Of a stretch of DNA of 39,639 nt, positions 18,092 through 26,159 are shown in pieces (positions within the stretch are counted from its first letter, which is position 1; the number at the start of each line of letters is the position of its first letter). The translations under genes were made by a program, and so were the position numbers. The notes below the pieces were generated by a model, which did no database searches, was not told the origin of the DNA, and worked only from the letters and a program-made list of their open reading frames with translations. Source of the DNA: an uncultured Pseudomonadota bacterium (GTDB lineage Bacteria > Pseudomonadota > Gammaproteobacteria > Ga0077536); the NCBI GenBank assembly GCA_902597385.1, contig CACJXQ010000014.1:1-39639 (forward strand), written 5' to 3'.

Positions 18092-18502
18092 TCATCTTTT
18101 TTTTTGGCTCTCAAACCATGTTTCTAGTATCAGTCCAGCTGCAATGGAATCCACTGAAAATTTCATCCTGGGCTTCATTCTTTCTACTGCCGCTTTCGAG
18201 GAAAGTCGCTCGTCAATGTAATGAACCTGTGCTAAATATCGTGCCGAAAAAATTAGGCCAAGTTTCCTTATTTTCCTGACTATTTTATTGTTTGTACCAT
18301 CTAAATTTATGGGTAAGCCGAACACAATAAGCTCAGGATTCCACTCATAGACGATGGAGTCAACGGTTTGCCAGTCTGGCGCTCCATCTTTCATCTTTAT
18401 GACGGGTAAGGGTCTGGGAATTCCCCCCATTTGCTGCCCAATAGCAGCTCCCATCTTTCGTTTTCCGTAATCTAGCCCAAGAGCTATCTGATACTCATTC
18501 AT
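18092..18502 (-). CDS. ruvX: RuvX/YqgF, RNase H-fold nuclease of 16S rRNA 5' processing
   Basis: Small RNase H-like protein: ALGLDYGKRKMGAAIGQ near the N-terminus carries the catalytic Asp (about 11), ELIVFGLPINLDG follows, and YIDERLSSKAA and VDSIAAGLILE hold the other acidic residues. Known in E. coli as YqgF, linked to pre-16S rRNA 5' end maturation. The start at 18502 (MNEYQIALG) gives 136 aa and fits the family; the frame is also open to an ATG at 18523. Neither has a good ribosome-binding site. In Pseudomonas and E. coli yqgE lies just upstream of this gene; here tonB is the next gene upstream. Confidence 0.93.
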   Translation of the reverse strand: MNEYQIALGLDYGKRKMGAAIGQQMGGIPRPLPVIKMKDGAPDWQTVDSIVYEWNPELIVFGLPINLDGTNNKIVRKIRKLGLIFSARYLAQVHYIDERLSSKAAVERMKPRMKFSVDSIAAGLILETWFESQKKR

Positions 18503-18588
18503 GCTAAAAATTTCGGAAAACATTTAAGCATGAACGATGTACCGCTACATTTTTAAACTTGGCTACTTCTAGCTTCCGACGGGCTATA

Positions 18589-19365
18589 TTAGGGCGTTGT
18601 AAATTGAGAGTCATTAACAAAGTTCCATGTCCGAGTTATGTGAAGTATGTCTACTTCTCTAGTGATGCTTTCCGGTAAAGGAGCGAAAGGTGCCGCAAGC
18701 TCGACGATTCTTACGGCCGCCTCATCGAGTACTTTTTTTCCTGATGACCGGCGAATAGTTATTTGTTGAACTGCTCCATCGGGCAGGATTGCCACGTCGA
18801 GAAGCAGTTTTCCTGACAGATGTTTTTTTCTAGCTTCATATGGATAATTAATATTGCCTACTCGCTCTACTTTCGCCCGCCAAGCTTCCATGTAGGAAGC
18901 AAATCGATGGTCTTTGTTGTTGGCAGTGATGTATTTTCTTCGAGGCTTATTAGCCCTGAAGTAGGGTTTATCTATTAGATCGTAGTGCTTTCTTGCTTGT
19001 GCTAGTGATCTAGCAATGAGCTGTTCCGCATTGGGTTTTTTCAGTTTGGAAACGGGTGCTCTTAGCGCACTTTGATTAGCGTTTTCCTTCCAGCTTAATT
19101 CCGGTGCCGGTTCTGTCTCGTATTGGTTATTTTCTGTTCTAATAGCTTGATTCTCGATTCCTTCTTCTAGCCCTAATTGGTCGGTTTTGGTTTCTGAGAA
19201 TATAATCTCCATGGACGGATGATTCGAACGGAGTTTGGTTGTATAAGAAGTGTTCAAGATAAAAAACACATGAGTTATCAAAGCCAGTAGTAAAAAAAAC
19301 AGGAATCTGTCTCGACTGATTTGAGATAATTTTATCTCTATGTTGCCTTCCTGTTGGAGTTCCAT
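18589..19365 (-). CDS. tonB: TonB family energy transducer
   Basis: Transduces proton-motive-force energy to outer-membrane receptors. A single N-terminal membrane anchor is at about residues 21-38 with a basic cytoplasmic start. A long charged periplasmic linker follows. The C-terminal TonB domain is NINYPYEARKKHLSGKLLLD, VAILPDGAVQQITIRRSSG, KVLDEAAVRIVELAAPFAPLPE. The linker has few Pro compared with E. coli TonB. No exbB/exbD are nearby. It begins 2 bp after the gshB stop, the gshB-tonB pairing I recall from Pseudomonas. Confidence 0.9.
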   Translation of the reverse strand: MELQQEGNIEIKLSQISRDRFLFFLLLALITHVFFILNTSYTTKLRSNHPSMEIIFSETKTDQLGLEEGIENQAIRTENNQYETEPAPELSWKENANQSALRAPVSKLKKPNAEQLIARSLAQARKHYDLIDKPYFRANKPRRKYITANNKDHRFASYMEAWRAKVERVGNINYPYEARKKHLSGKLLLDVAILPDGAVQQITIRRSSGKKVLDEAAVRIVELAAPFAPLPESITREVDILHITRTWNFVNDSQFTTP

Positions 19366-19367
19366 CG

Positions 19368-20354
19368 CTATGTTCTGATTTTTTGTACGGCGGCTTTTAC
19401 GACTTTCTCCGCGATCTTGAGCCCAGTCCCTTTCTCAATTTCTCTTAGACATGTCGGGCTCGTGACATTGATTTCGGTAAGATGGTTGCCAATAACATCG
19501 AGACCTACAAAAAGAAGACCATGTTCTCGCAAAACCTCGCCAATTTCTTGGCAAATCCTTTTGTCGTTTTCGGTAAGGTCTCGGATAACCCCGGATCCGC
19601 CGGCGGCTAAATTCCCTCTAGTTTCTCCTTGGCTTGGTACTCTAGCTAGAGAGAAAGGAATTGGCTCACCGTCAACCATTAAAATTCTCTTGTCTCCATT
19701 TTTTATTTCTGGTAGAAACTTTTGCGCCATACAGAAACGCTCGTTCTGTTCGGTCATAGTTTCGAAAATAACACTAGCATTAGAGTCTTTATCTTTCACC
19801 CTAAAAATCGAAGAGCCGCCCATTCCGTCGAGAGGCTTGATTATTATGTCTCTCTGCTCCGCGTGAAAGGTTTTTAAATCGCTTATATTTTTCGTCACCA
19901 GTGTTTCAGGACAAAGATGAGGGAACCAAGTTGCATAGAGCTTTTCATTAGCGTCTCTTATTGCCTGGGGTTTGTTTGTAACGAATACACCGTTTTTTTC
20001 TGCAATTTCAAGTAACTGAGTGGTGTACACGAAATCCATGTTAAACGGGGGATCTTTCCTCATTAGTATGATGTCGAGGTTAGATACTTTGTCGGGCGTT
20101 TCTTTCCGAGAATCTAGGAACTGATACCAATTGTCGGTGTTATCATCAACAGTAAGGGGCCGCATATACGCTTTTAATTCGCCGTTATGAAGGACAAGGT
20201 CTCTAGGCTCCATGTAGTAAAGCTTAAGGCCATTTTTTTGGGCAGCCAGGAGGAGGGCGAATGTGGTGTCTTTTTCTACCTTTATAGCTGAAATAGGGTC
20301 CATTACGACCCCAAGCTTGAGCTTTCCTTGAGGTTCAGTGTCTCTAAGTGCCAT
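19368..20354 (-). CDS. gshB: Glutathione synthetase
   Basis: ATP-grasp ligase joining glycine to gamma-glutamylcysteine. Motifs: KLGVVMDPI at the N-terminus, LMRKDPPFNMDFVYTTQLLE, NKPQAIRDANEKLYATWFP, IIKPLDGMGGSSIFRV (ATP-binding loop), QKFLPEIKNGDKRILMVDGEP and FVGLDVIGNHLTEINVTSPT. The start was set at the ATG at 20354 with GGAG 12 nt upstream; the longer frame to 20372 would need a TTG. This gives 328 aa, close to the usual length. It is the first gene of the minus-strand gshB-tonB-ruvX-pyr run, divergent from hemC. Confidence 0.95.
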   Translation of the reverse strand: MALRDTEPQGKLKLGVVMDPISAIKVEKDTTFALLLAAQKNGLKLYYMEPRDLVLHNGELKAYMRPLTVDDNTDNWYQFLDSRKETPDKVSNLDIILMRKDPPFNMDFVYTTQLLEIAEKNGVFVTNKPQAIRDANEKLYATWFPHLCPETLVTKNISDLKTFHAEQRDIIIKPLDGMGGSSIFRVKDKDSNASVIFETMTEQNERFCMAQKFLPEIKNGDKRILMVDGEPIPFSLARVPSQGETRGNLAAGGSGVIRDLTENDKRICQEIGEVLREHGLLFVGLDVIGNHLTEINVTSPTCLREIEKGTGLKIAEKVVKAAVQKIRT

Positions 20355-20508
20355 CAGAATTAGTGACTCCAAATAAGAATACTATGATTTTTCATTTTAA
20401 CTTAACTACTAAAAATCCAATAGTACCCAATTTTAGCCATTCGCTGGAAACTAATTAGCAATTAGTAAATATTTCTATTCTATATTCGATTCATCTACTA
20501 TTGTTGCT

Positions 20509-21426
20509 ATGAAAACTATAAAAATCGCTACCCGGGGAAGCCCATTAGCTTTATGGCAAAGCCATCATGTGAGGGAACTTTTACTTTTGAAAAACCCACA
20601 CTTGAAAATTGAGCTGGTCACCATTACGACCTCTGGAGATAAATTTCTAGGAAGGCTTTCTAGCATAGGAGGAAAGGGTCTTTTTGTAAAAGAAATTGAA
20701 GAATGTCTTTTAGCTCAAAAAGCAGATTTGGCCGTTCATTCTATGAAAGACCTTCCTTATGCCGAGCCAGAGGGTTTGGAAATAGCGAGCATTTTGAAGA
20801 GAGAGGACCCTAGCGACACTCTTGTTACTCTTCAAGGAAAAAAACTCTCTGATTTGTCTATTGGAGCTCTGGTTGGTACTTCTAGCGTTCGCCGAAGGGC
20901 GCAGCTTTTGGCAACTAGACCAGATTTAAATTGTAAAGACATTAGGGGCAACGTTGGAACGAGACTTTTAAAATTAAAAGGCAATGAATTTTCGGCTCTT
21001 ATCTTGGCTACTGCGGGGCTAAAGAGATTAGGCTTAATGAAACAAGAATACTTTCAATTCAGCAAAAAAATAATGTTGCCAGCGGCGGGTCAAGGTGCTA
21101 TCGGTATTCAAGTTGGGTCTGACAGTGATTATGTAAAAAATTTGGTATCGGATTTAGCTTGTTCACAAACAACTGCTTCAGTAAGAGCGGAGAGAAAAAT
21201 GGTTCAAGTTTTAGGCGGTGATTGCGGATCTCCTATAGCCGGATATGCAGCTATATCGGGTAACAACTTGGAATTAAATGGCATGGTCTCAGACTTAAAA
21301 GGTGTTAAAGTTTTACGTACAGTTTGCTCTGGAGACATAACATCGCCTGATGAGCTAGGAGAACGAGTCGCCAGGGCTCTCATGAAAAGCGGTGCTAGTT
21401 CAATATTAAATACAGTTGATTACTGA
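20509..21426 (+). CDS. hemC: Hydroxymethylbilane synthase (porphobilinogen deaminase)
   Basis: Polymerises four porphobilinogens into hydroxymethylbilane for heme synthesis. ATRGSPLALWQ lies at the N-terminus, DLAVHSMKDLP is the active-site block, and GTSSVRRRAQL and DIRGNVGTRL follow. The dipyrromethane cofactor cysteine is Cys239 in LGGDCGSPIAGYA, matching Cys242 of E. coli. The 305 aa length is standard. First gene of hemCDXY, 154 bp from divergent gshB. A TATATT sequence at 20481-20486 could be a -10 element but lacks a good -35. Confidence 0.96.
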   Translation: MKTIKIATRGSPLALWQSHHVRELLLLKNPHLKIELVTITTSGDKFLGRLSSIGGKGLFVKEIEECLLAQKADLAVHSMKDLPYAEPEGLEIASILKREDPSDTLVTLQGKKLSDLSIGALVGTSSVRRRAQLLATRPDLNCKDIRGNVGTRLLKLKGNEFSALILATAGLKRLGLMKQEYFQFSKKIMLPAAGQGAIGIQVGSDSDYVKNLVSDLACSQTTASVRAERKMVQVLGGDCGSPIAGYAAISGNNLELNGMVSDLKGVKVLRTVCSGDITSPDELGERVARALMKSGASSILNTVDY

Positions 21427-21434
21427 AATAGGAT

Positions 21435-22208
21435 ATGAAGCCCTTTTTGAATAAATCGATATTAGTCACACGGCCGGTGCAACGGGCTGAGGAACTGATA
21501 TTGGCTATCCTTGCTTTTGGAGGGAAGGTCATAGGGGCTCCTATGATGGAAATTCAAAAAAATGAAGAGCTTGTGCCTGAGATAACCGCCAACACTCTAC
21601 GCTCTTCTGAGGTTGCAATATTTTTAAGTATCAATGCAATAGAGTATAGTTTAATAAAGTTCCCAGATTTAATCCCTTTCATGGCACAAAAAAAAGTTTT
21701 TGCGATTGGTGAAAGTACGGCTACCAAATTACAATCGCTTGGCTTAGATTCTTTTTTTCCAAAAGATAAGGCAACGTCAGAAGGCCTACTCGAGCTTGAG
21801 GGTTTAAATCCTCAAAAGATTAACTTAAAAAATGTCGCGGTTTTAAAAGGCGTTGGGGGCAGGAGGAAACTAAAAGCCGTTTTAGAGAAAAGGGGGGCAT
21901 CGGTAGCAAATATTAACTGTTACAAGAGAATTGCCACCAATGTCTCGATCAAGAAGGCTTTGAGAGCAAGTAGCACAGAGGTACCCGATGTTATCGTTTC
22001 TACTAGCTCTGCCATAGTAAAAATCCTAGGGAGTAAAATAGAATCAGAGTACCTGCAGGGCTTATATGAAGTGCCAATGGTTGTTCCTAGTTCGCGTGTT
22101 GCTCAGACTGCCAGAGGACTTGGTTTTACGGGCGAATTGATTGTATCGAAGGGAGCTACAACTGATGCGATAATCAACGCGGTAAAAGATTGGGTCTGGA
22201 GAAATTAG
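21435..22208 (+). CDS. hemD: Uroporphyrinogen-III synthase
   Basis: Cyclises hydroxymethylbilane to uroporphyrinogen III. The family is weakly conserved; visible hallmarks are ILVTRPVQRAEEL at the N-terminus, AIFLSINAIEYSL, FAIGESTATKLQSLG, VAVLKGVGGRRKL, NCYKRI and DVIVSTSSAIVKI. The 257 aa length is typical. It starts 8 bp after the hemC stop, with a short AGGAT just before the ATG, and abuts hemX directly. Confidence 0.93.
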   Translation: MKPFLNKSILVTRPVQRAEELILAILAFGGKVIGAPMMEIQKNEELVPEITANTLRSSEVAIFLSINAIEYSLIKFPDLIPFMAQKKVFAIGESTATKLQSLGLDSFFPKDKATSEGLLELEGLNPQKINLKNVAVLKGVGGRRKLKAVLEKRGASVANINCYKRIATNVSIKKALRASSTEVPDVIVSTSSAIVKILGSKIESEYLQGLYEVPMVVPSSRVAQTARGLGFTGELIVSKGATTDAIINAVKDWVWRN

Positions 22209-23348
22209 ATGGAATATGATCAAGCAGAGACGGCAGAGTTCGCCGAAAAAAAGAGCAGGTGGTCTTCGATTGGTCGGTGGACGCTGATGTTGTTTCTATT
22301 TGGTTCTGTCTGTGCTGTGTTGACCTATTGGGTCCTCACGATGCCCGACGTTATTTCTCCAGGAAAAAATCAAGCACTATTGGATAAGACGATCGGTAAG
22401 AACGCCCAATCTTACCCCTCCACGAAAAAATCGGAGACTACATCAGAATTAGAAAACGATCTCTTTGACATAAATAGACGTTTAATTAACCTAGAAAAAA
22501 ACTTCGCCGATAAGGTGCTCAAACTAGATACATTGAGTTCAGAGAGCATTGGAGCGAATGAGAATTTAACAGATTTACAGCAGTTAGTTGCCTCAATACA
22601 AGAGGAAGTGCGGGGATTGGAGATAGAGCATGAAGACACGCAAAACAGACAAACTATTTTGTTATTGACTGAAAGCTATCTTAATAGGGCTTATAGATGC
22701 CTAGAACTTGATGACACGTTGGCTAAATGCCTCGATCAAGTCAGGAAAGCAGAAGAATTGTCAGAGTTTATTCCGGACAAGTTAAGAACTATTGTTTTAA
22801 GGTCCATAAAAGACTATAGAATTTGGTTAGATGACTTATATCAGAGGTCTCTGCAAGCTCAAACAAATGATTTTAATGGATTAGTGGTTTTGGTTTCTGA
22901 ACTGGCTACCGCGAAAAATGCCGTAGATCGGGAGCGTCTCGACCCAAATCGGGCAGATGAAGAAGAAAAAGAAAATTTGCCCCGGAGTAGTCTCTTTTCC
23001 TCAATAATTGAGGCGCTAAAAGGCTTGGTGGTCATCAAAAAAATAGATCATCAATTGCTGAATCAGTATTCCGCTGGAGATGTGAATCGTATAAAGCTAA
23101 GTTTCCAATTGGAGAGTGCCACAGCACGCATTGCCTTTCTGACCAATGATGTCGAAGCCACACAAATTTCAATAAACAATCTTAAAAACTTGTCTAATAG
23201 TTACTTGGATGAGTCGACCCCGTTAGCTAGATTAATCTCTAAGTTAGAAGCAAAGAAGCTTGTTACGCCACCGATAGCGAGAGATAAATTGGACGAGCTC
23301 AGGTTAAAGATTAGAGAGTTTCGACAATCTCCAAGGCTGTTAAATTGA
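22209..23348 (+). CDS. hemX: HemX family membrane protein
   Basis: Inner-membrane protein of the hemCDXY operon. One N-terminal membrane anchor at about residues 25-43 is followed by a large periplasmic domain with a predicted coiled coil (roughly 80-140). Homologues are often labelled uroporphyrinogen-III methyltransferase, but no SAM-binding methyltransferase motif is visible here, so that enzymatic label should not be used. The family block AESYLNRAYRCLELDD-like (LTESYLNRAYRCLELDDTLA) is present near residue 155. Function is unknown; a role with HemY in heme-pathway assembly is commonly assumed. Starts immediately at the hemD stop and overlaps hemY by 4 nt. Confidence 0.88.
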   Translation: MEYDQAETAEFAEKKSRWSSIGRWTLMLFLFGSVCAVLTYWVLTMPDVISPGKNQALLDKTIGKNAQSYPSTKKSETTSELENDLFDINRRLINLEKNFADKVLKLDTLSSESIGANENLTDLQQLVASIQEEVRGLEIEHEDTQNRQTILLLTESYLNRAYRCLELDDTLAKCLDQVRKAEELSEFIPDKLRTIVLRSIKDYRIWLDDLYQRSLQAQTNDFNGLVVLVSELATAKNAVDRERLDPNRADEEEKENLPRSSLFSSIIEALKGLVVIKKIDHQLLNQYSAGDVNRIKLSFQLESATARIAFLTNDVEATQISINNLKNLSNSYLDESTPLARLISKLEAKKLVTPPIARDKLDELRLKIREFRQSPRLLN

Positions 23349-24526
23349 GGGCCTTAGTAGCAATATTTTCAGGATTTATAAGTGCAGCTTTCTTGGCCGA
23401 TTGGCTATCAGGCAATCCTGGTCATATCGTGATTTACTTCGATGGAAATGAGTTTAGAATGACCTTAGCTTTTGGAATTGTTGCCTTAGCAATTACCTTT
23501 GTGGTGGGAGTTGTTTTCTTATCGGTTTTACAGGGGTTGTTAAGAGTTCCGTCAAAATATAAGAGGGCTCGCCAATGGCAATCTAGGGAAAAATTTGTGG
23601 AGGGATTTTTGGCAGATGTATTGGGTAACTCGTCGGCGGCGGAACGGTTATATCTTTCGGGTGCTAAATATGGAGCATCTGCTGACGCTCACTATCTAGC
23701 TGCCGCTAAAGTAGCCCATAAGCGTAGAGATATGGACCGGCGCAATGAATTACTGCAGTCTGCTATTAAAATTGGGGGGAAGGATTCTTTGGCATCAGTG
23801 AAGCGGGCACAATGGCTACTGGAGGAGGGGGATTTTGATAAAGCCGAATTAGTGATTTCCGAATTGCCCCTTTCTCTTCGTGAAGAACCCTCGGTTCTTA
23901 GATTGCTTGGCGAAATGTTTTTCCAACAAAAAGATTTTGACAAGCTTATTACTTTATTACCGACACTAATTTCTCGAAAAGCCTTTGATAATGCCCGCCT
24001 GAAGAAAATCCAGATATCTTCGTATTCTGGTTATCTTCTTAAAAGAGCCCAAACCGGCCAGCTTGAGGAGCTAAATAAAGCTTGGAAGGGTATTCCTAGG
24101 AAAGTAAAAACGATAAACGAAGTTTTCGCAACTTACGCGGGTTTGTTGATAGAAAAGGAAGAGTATAGTGTTGCTGAAAGACTATTAAGAAAAAAAATCG
24201 CAGCTAACTGGGACCCTCAGCTGGTGGCTCTTTATGGAGAAATTCCGCCAAATGTTTCCCGAAAGATTCTAAAAAATTTAGAAAAATGGGGTCGTGAACA
24301 TCCCAATGACATTGGATTAGGCATCGCGAGAGCAAGGCAATTCATGCAGGCAGGCATGTGGGGGCAGGCAAGGGGGGTGGTTAGCCATCTTGTCAAGCAG
24401 GAACCGACTCCTAAAATGTATAAACTTCTAGCCGACATTGACGAGCGATTAGGGGATAGTAATAGGTCGTCTAAAAACCGGAAGGCCGGTCTAGAGTTAG
24501 CAGCAAACTTTACTATAGATCAGTAG
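23345..24526 (+). CDS. hemY: HemY family TPR-containing membrane protein
   Basis: Two N-terminal hydrophobic segments (about 3-20 and 42-65) enclose the HemY N-terminal motif with GNPGHIVIYFDGNEFRMTL, followed by a cytoplasmic or periplasmic helical repeat region of TPR type (about 85-390; for example GDFDKAELVISEL, YSVAERLLRKKI, GMWGQARGVV). It is not the protoporphyrinogen oxidase also called HemY in Bacillus. Role in late heme synthesis is suggested by gene context only. The start is TTG at 23345, inside the hemX stop (TTGA overlap), with no competing start. Ends 4 bp before the converging parA-like gene. Confidence 0.88.
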   Translation: MRALVAIFSGFISAAFLADWLSGNPGHIVIYFDGNEFRMTLAFGIVALAITFVVGVVFLSVLQGLLRVPSKYKRARQWQSREKFVEGFLADVLGNSSAAERLYLSGAKYGASADAHYLAAAKVAHKRRDMDRRNELLQSAIKIGGKDSLASVKRAQWLLEEGDFDKAELVISELPLSLREEPSVLRLLGEMFFQQKDFDKLITLLPTLISRKAFDNARLKKIQISSYSGYLLKRAQTGQLEELNKAWKGIPRKVKTINEVFATYAGLLIEKEEYSVAERLLRKKIAANWDPQLVALYGEIPPNVSRKILKNLEKWGREHPNDIGLGIARARQFMQAGMWGQARGVVSHLVKQEPTPKMYKLLADIDERLGDSNRSSKNRKAGLELAANFTIDQ

Positions 24527-24530
24527 CGTT

Positions 24531-25184
24531 TCAGGGCCTGCTGCTTCTGCTTCCAAGCCATTTTATCAGTGGTCGCCAATATTCTCTGTCTATAGCGGTC
24601 GTTAACGGTGCAAATTCAAAAACAGAGATTCCTTTTTGAGCTGCCCGTATGTAATTAGCGCTTTGTCTTATCAGGGTTAAAAAAGGGAAACGCCGGCCAG
24701 ATGGCAGCCTGAAGTCGTACAGAAGATCCTCTAAATTGCGTGTATCTCTCGAGTTTTCTCTGGCCCTGCTTGCGATAGTCGCTATTCGAACATCGTTTTG
24801 AATGCTTGGTCTTAGGGATTTAAGCTCTCCGAAAAATCTTTGTGCCGCTCTTATATCCATAGGAGATGGTACGACCGGAATTATGGCTGTCTCAGTTTTC
24901 TTCAAAAGCGAGACAAGCTGTTCGTCATGTGTTCTTGAAGGAGCATCCATGATTAAAATATCTGCAACTTTAGGAACGCGAAGTGGTGCGCTGTACGCTT
25001 CGATACCCATAATCTTTGGAAAATTCCTTCGTCTCTGACGTAGCCAATCTATGCTAGAGCCTTGCGGGTCAAAGTCAGCTAAAACAACTTTTTTCCCTTG
25101 ATTGGCATAATAGCCCGCTAAATTAGTAGCAACGGTAGTTTTGCCACTCCCGCCCTTCGCATTTAAAATTAATATTGATCGCAT
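24531..25184 (-). CDS. Orphan ParA/MinD-family ATPase
   Basis: P-loop ATPase with the deviant Walker A KGGSGKTT (10-17), Walker A' ADFDPQGSS and Walker B ILIMDAPSRT. At 217 aa it lacks the N-terminal helix-turn-helix domain of plasmid ParA, so it is the short type that positions cargo such as chromosomes, chemoreceptor arrays or microcompartments, usually with a partner encoded nearby. No parB and no parS-like repeats are seen. It begins 1 bp after the phosphoribulokinase stop on the same strand, making that gene its only evident partner. Cargo unknown. Confidence 0.82.
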   Translation of the reverse strand: MRSILILNAKGGSGKTTVATNLAGYYANQGKKVVLADFDPQGSSIDWLRQRRRNFPKIMGIEAYSAPLRVPKVADILIMDAPSRTHDEQLVSLLKKTETAIIPVVPSPMDIRAAQRFFGELKSLRPSIQNDVRIATIASRARENSRDTRNLEDLLYDFRLPSGRRFPFLTLIRQSANYIRAAQKGISVFEFAPLTTAIDREYWRPLIKWLGSRSSRP

Positions 25185-25185
25185 T

Positions 25186-26055
25186 TTACCTCGCCGAAAT
25201 TTGTAGATTACTTGATGCTAAACGATTTATGGTAGGAGTGAAAATAGTTACTAAAAGTTTGTCGAGGGATGTTCCGGGAGAGGCTAAGGAATTTTGACTG
25301 GTCAAAAAGCTTCCTGGAACTTTTTCACACACCTCTTCTAAGTTTATTGCTAATCTTCTTGATTCTTTTATTTCAAAAATAAAAAGACTTTCAGAGTCCC
25401 CGGGAATGCTTTCTGCTGAAAAGGGGTTTGACGTATCTACGAGTGGCACACGCTGAATATTTGCATCGGTGCGGGAAAATTGAGGACATATGAATTTAAT
25501 GTAATCAGGGAGTCTTCTTTTTATCATTTCGACTGCGTTTCTTTCTGTATAACCGCGAACTAATTTGTCCCTCTCTATTTTTTGTATCCATTCGAGGTTT
25601 ATGATTGGGGCTACACCAATTAGTAAATCTACTTTCTTAGCAATGTTTACATTCTCATCTATATGTCCTGCGTGGAGGCCGTCGTAGAATAAAAAGTCAG
25701 CTGGCGCTATTTGTTTCCACGCCGAAAAGTGACCTATTTTTGTATTGTGTTTTATAGAATCCTCTTCACTATGTATATAATGCCGAGTTTTTCCTTTCCC
25801 GGATATGGAGAAAGTAGCAAAGAGGTCCTCAAGTTCATGAAGCAAATTTGCCTCGGGATTAAAATGTGTAATGGCTTGGAGCGCCTCTTCGTTTTGCTCC
25901 ATTTCTTGCCGCGTGAATCTGTGAAAACTGTCCCCCTCAACAAACTGGACTTTGATTCCTTGAGAATTAAAGATTCTTTGGAATATTTCTTTTACATTTG
26001 TCTTGCCCGCGCCAGATGCGCCAGTGAGAGCTATTATGGGAAACTTTTGCGACAT
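25186..26055 (-). CDS. prk: Phosphoribulokinase family protein, divergent
   Basis: Proteobacterial type I phosphoribulokinase fold, 289 aa. Matches include GDSFHRFTR with the catalytic Asp42, HFNPEANLLHELEDLF, GKGKTRHYIHSEED, INLEWIQKIERDK, ICPQFSRTD, RVPLVDTSNPF. It departs from the family as I recall it in three places: the P-loop is GASGAGKT (12-19) with a Lys where these enzymes usually have Thr or Ser; the Walker B-type FYEGLH is FYDGLH (Asp125); and the C-terminal NTIVVPGxKxxLAM region reads NSLASPGTSLDKLLV. No RuBisCO or other Calvin-cycle gene is in the window. It may be an orphan PrkB-like kinase of unknown substrate. Starts 104 bp from divergent msbA and is followed at once by a ParA-like gene. 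Confidence 0.85.
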   Translation of the reverse strand: MSQKFPIIALTGASGAGKTNVKEIFQRIFNSQGIKVQFVEGDSFHRFTRQEMEQNEEALQAITHFNPEANLLHELEDLFATFSISGKGKTRHYIHSEEDSIKHNTKIGHFSAWKQIAPADFLFYDGLHAGHIDENVNIAKKVDLLIGVAPIINLEWIQKIERDKLVRGYTERNAVEMIKRRLPDYIKFICPQFSRTDANIQRVPLVDTSNPFSAESIPGDSESLFIFEIKESRRLAINLEEVCEKVPGSFLTSQNSLASPGTSLDKLLVTIFTPTINRLASSNLQISAR

Positions 26056-26077
26056 TTGTTTAAATCAGGCCATATTA

Positions 26078-26106
26078 TTAAAATTCAAAACACATCTTAA
26101 TATGAT
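26078..26106 (+). promoter_or_regulatory. Candidate sigma70 promoter for msbA
   Basis: TATGAT at 26101-26106 differs from the -10 consensus at one base, and TTAAAA at 26078-26083 matches the -35 consensus at four of six positions, with a 17 bp spacer. It lies in the divergent prk-msbA intergenic region about 54 nt upstream of the TTG start. Confidence 0.4.
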
Positions 26107-26159
26107 ATCTTCTACGGGTTAAGTTTCTTAGACTAAAAATATCCAAAGCAAGGGGTGGT

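Noticed and set aside
19354-19866. 170-codon open frame on the + strand antisense to gshB
   Set aside because: Overlaps the conserved ATP-grasp region of gshB and shows Ser/Pro-rich composition typical of antisense frames.
20455-20474. AATTAG direct repeat upstream of hemC as an operator
   Set aside because: Short, A/T-rich, in an A/T-rich leader; easily a chance occurrence.
22209-23348. Uroporphyrinogen-III methyltransferase label for HemX
   Set aside because: No SAM-binding methyltransferase motifs; the sequence is a membrane anchor plus coiled-coil and helical domain.
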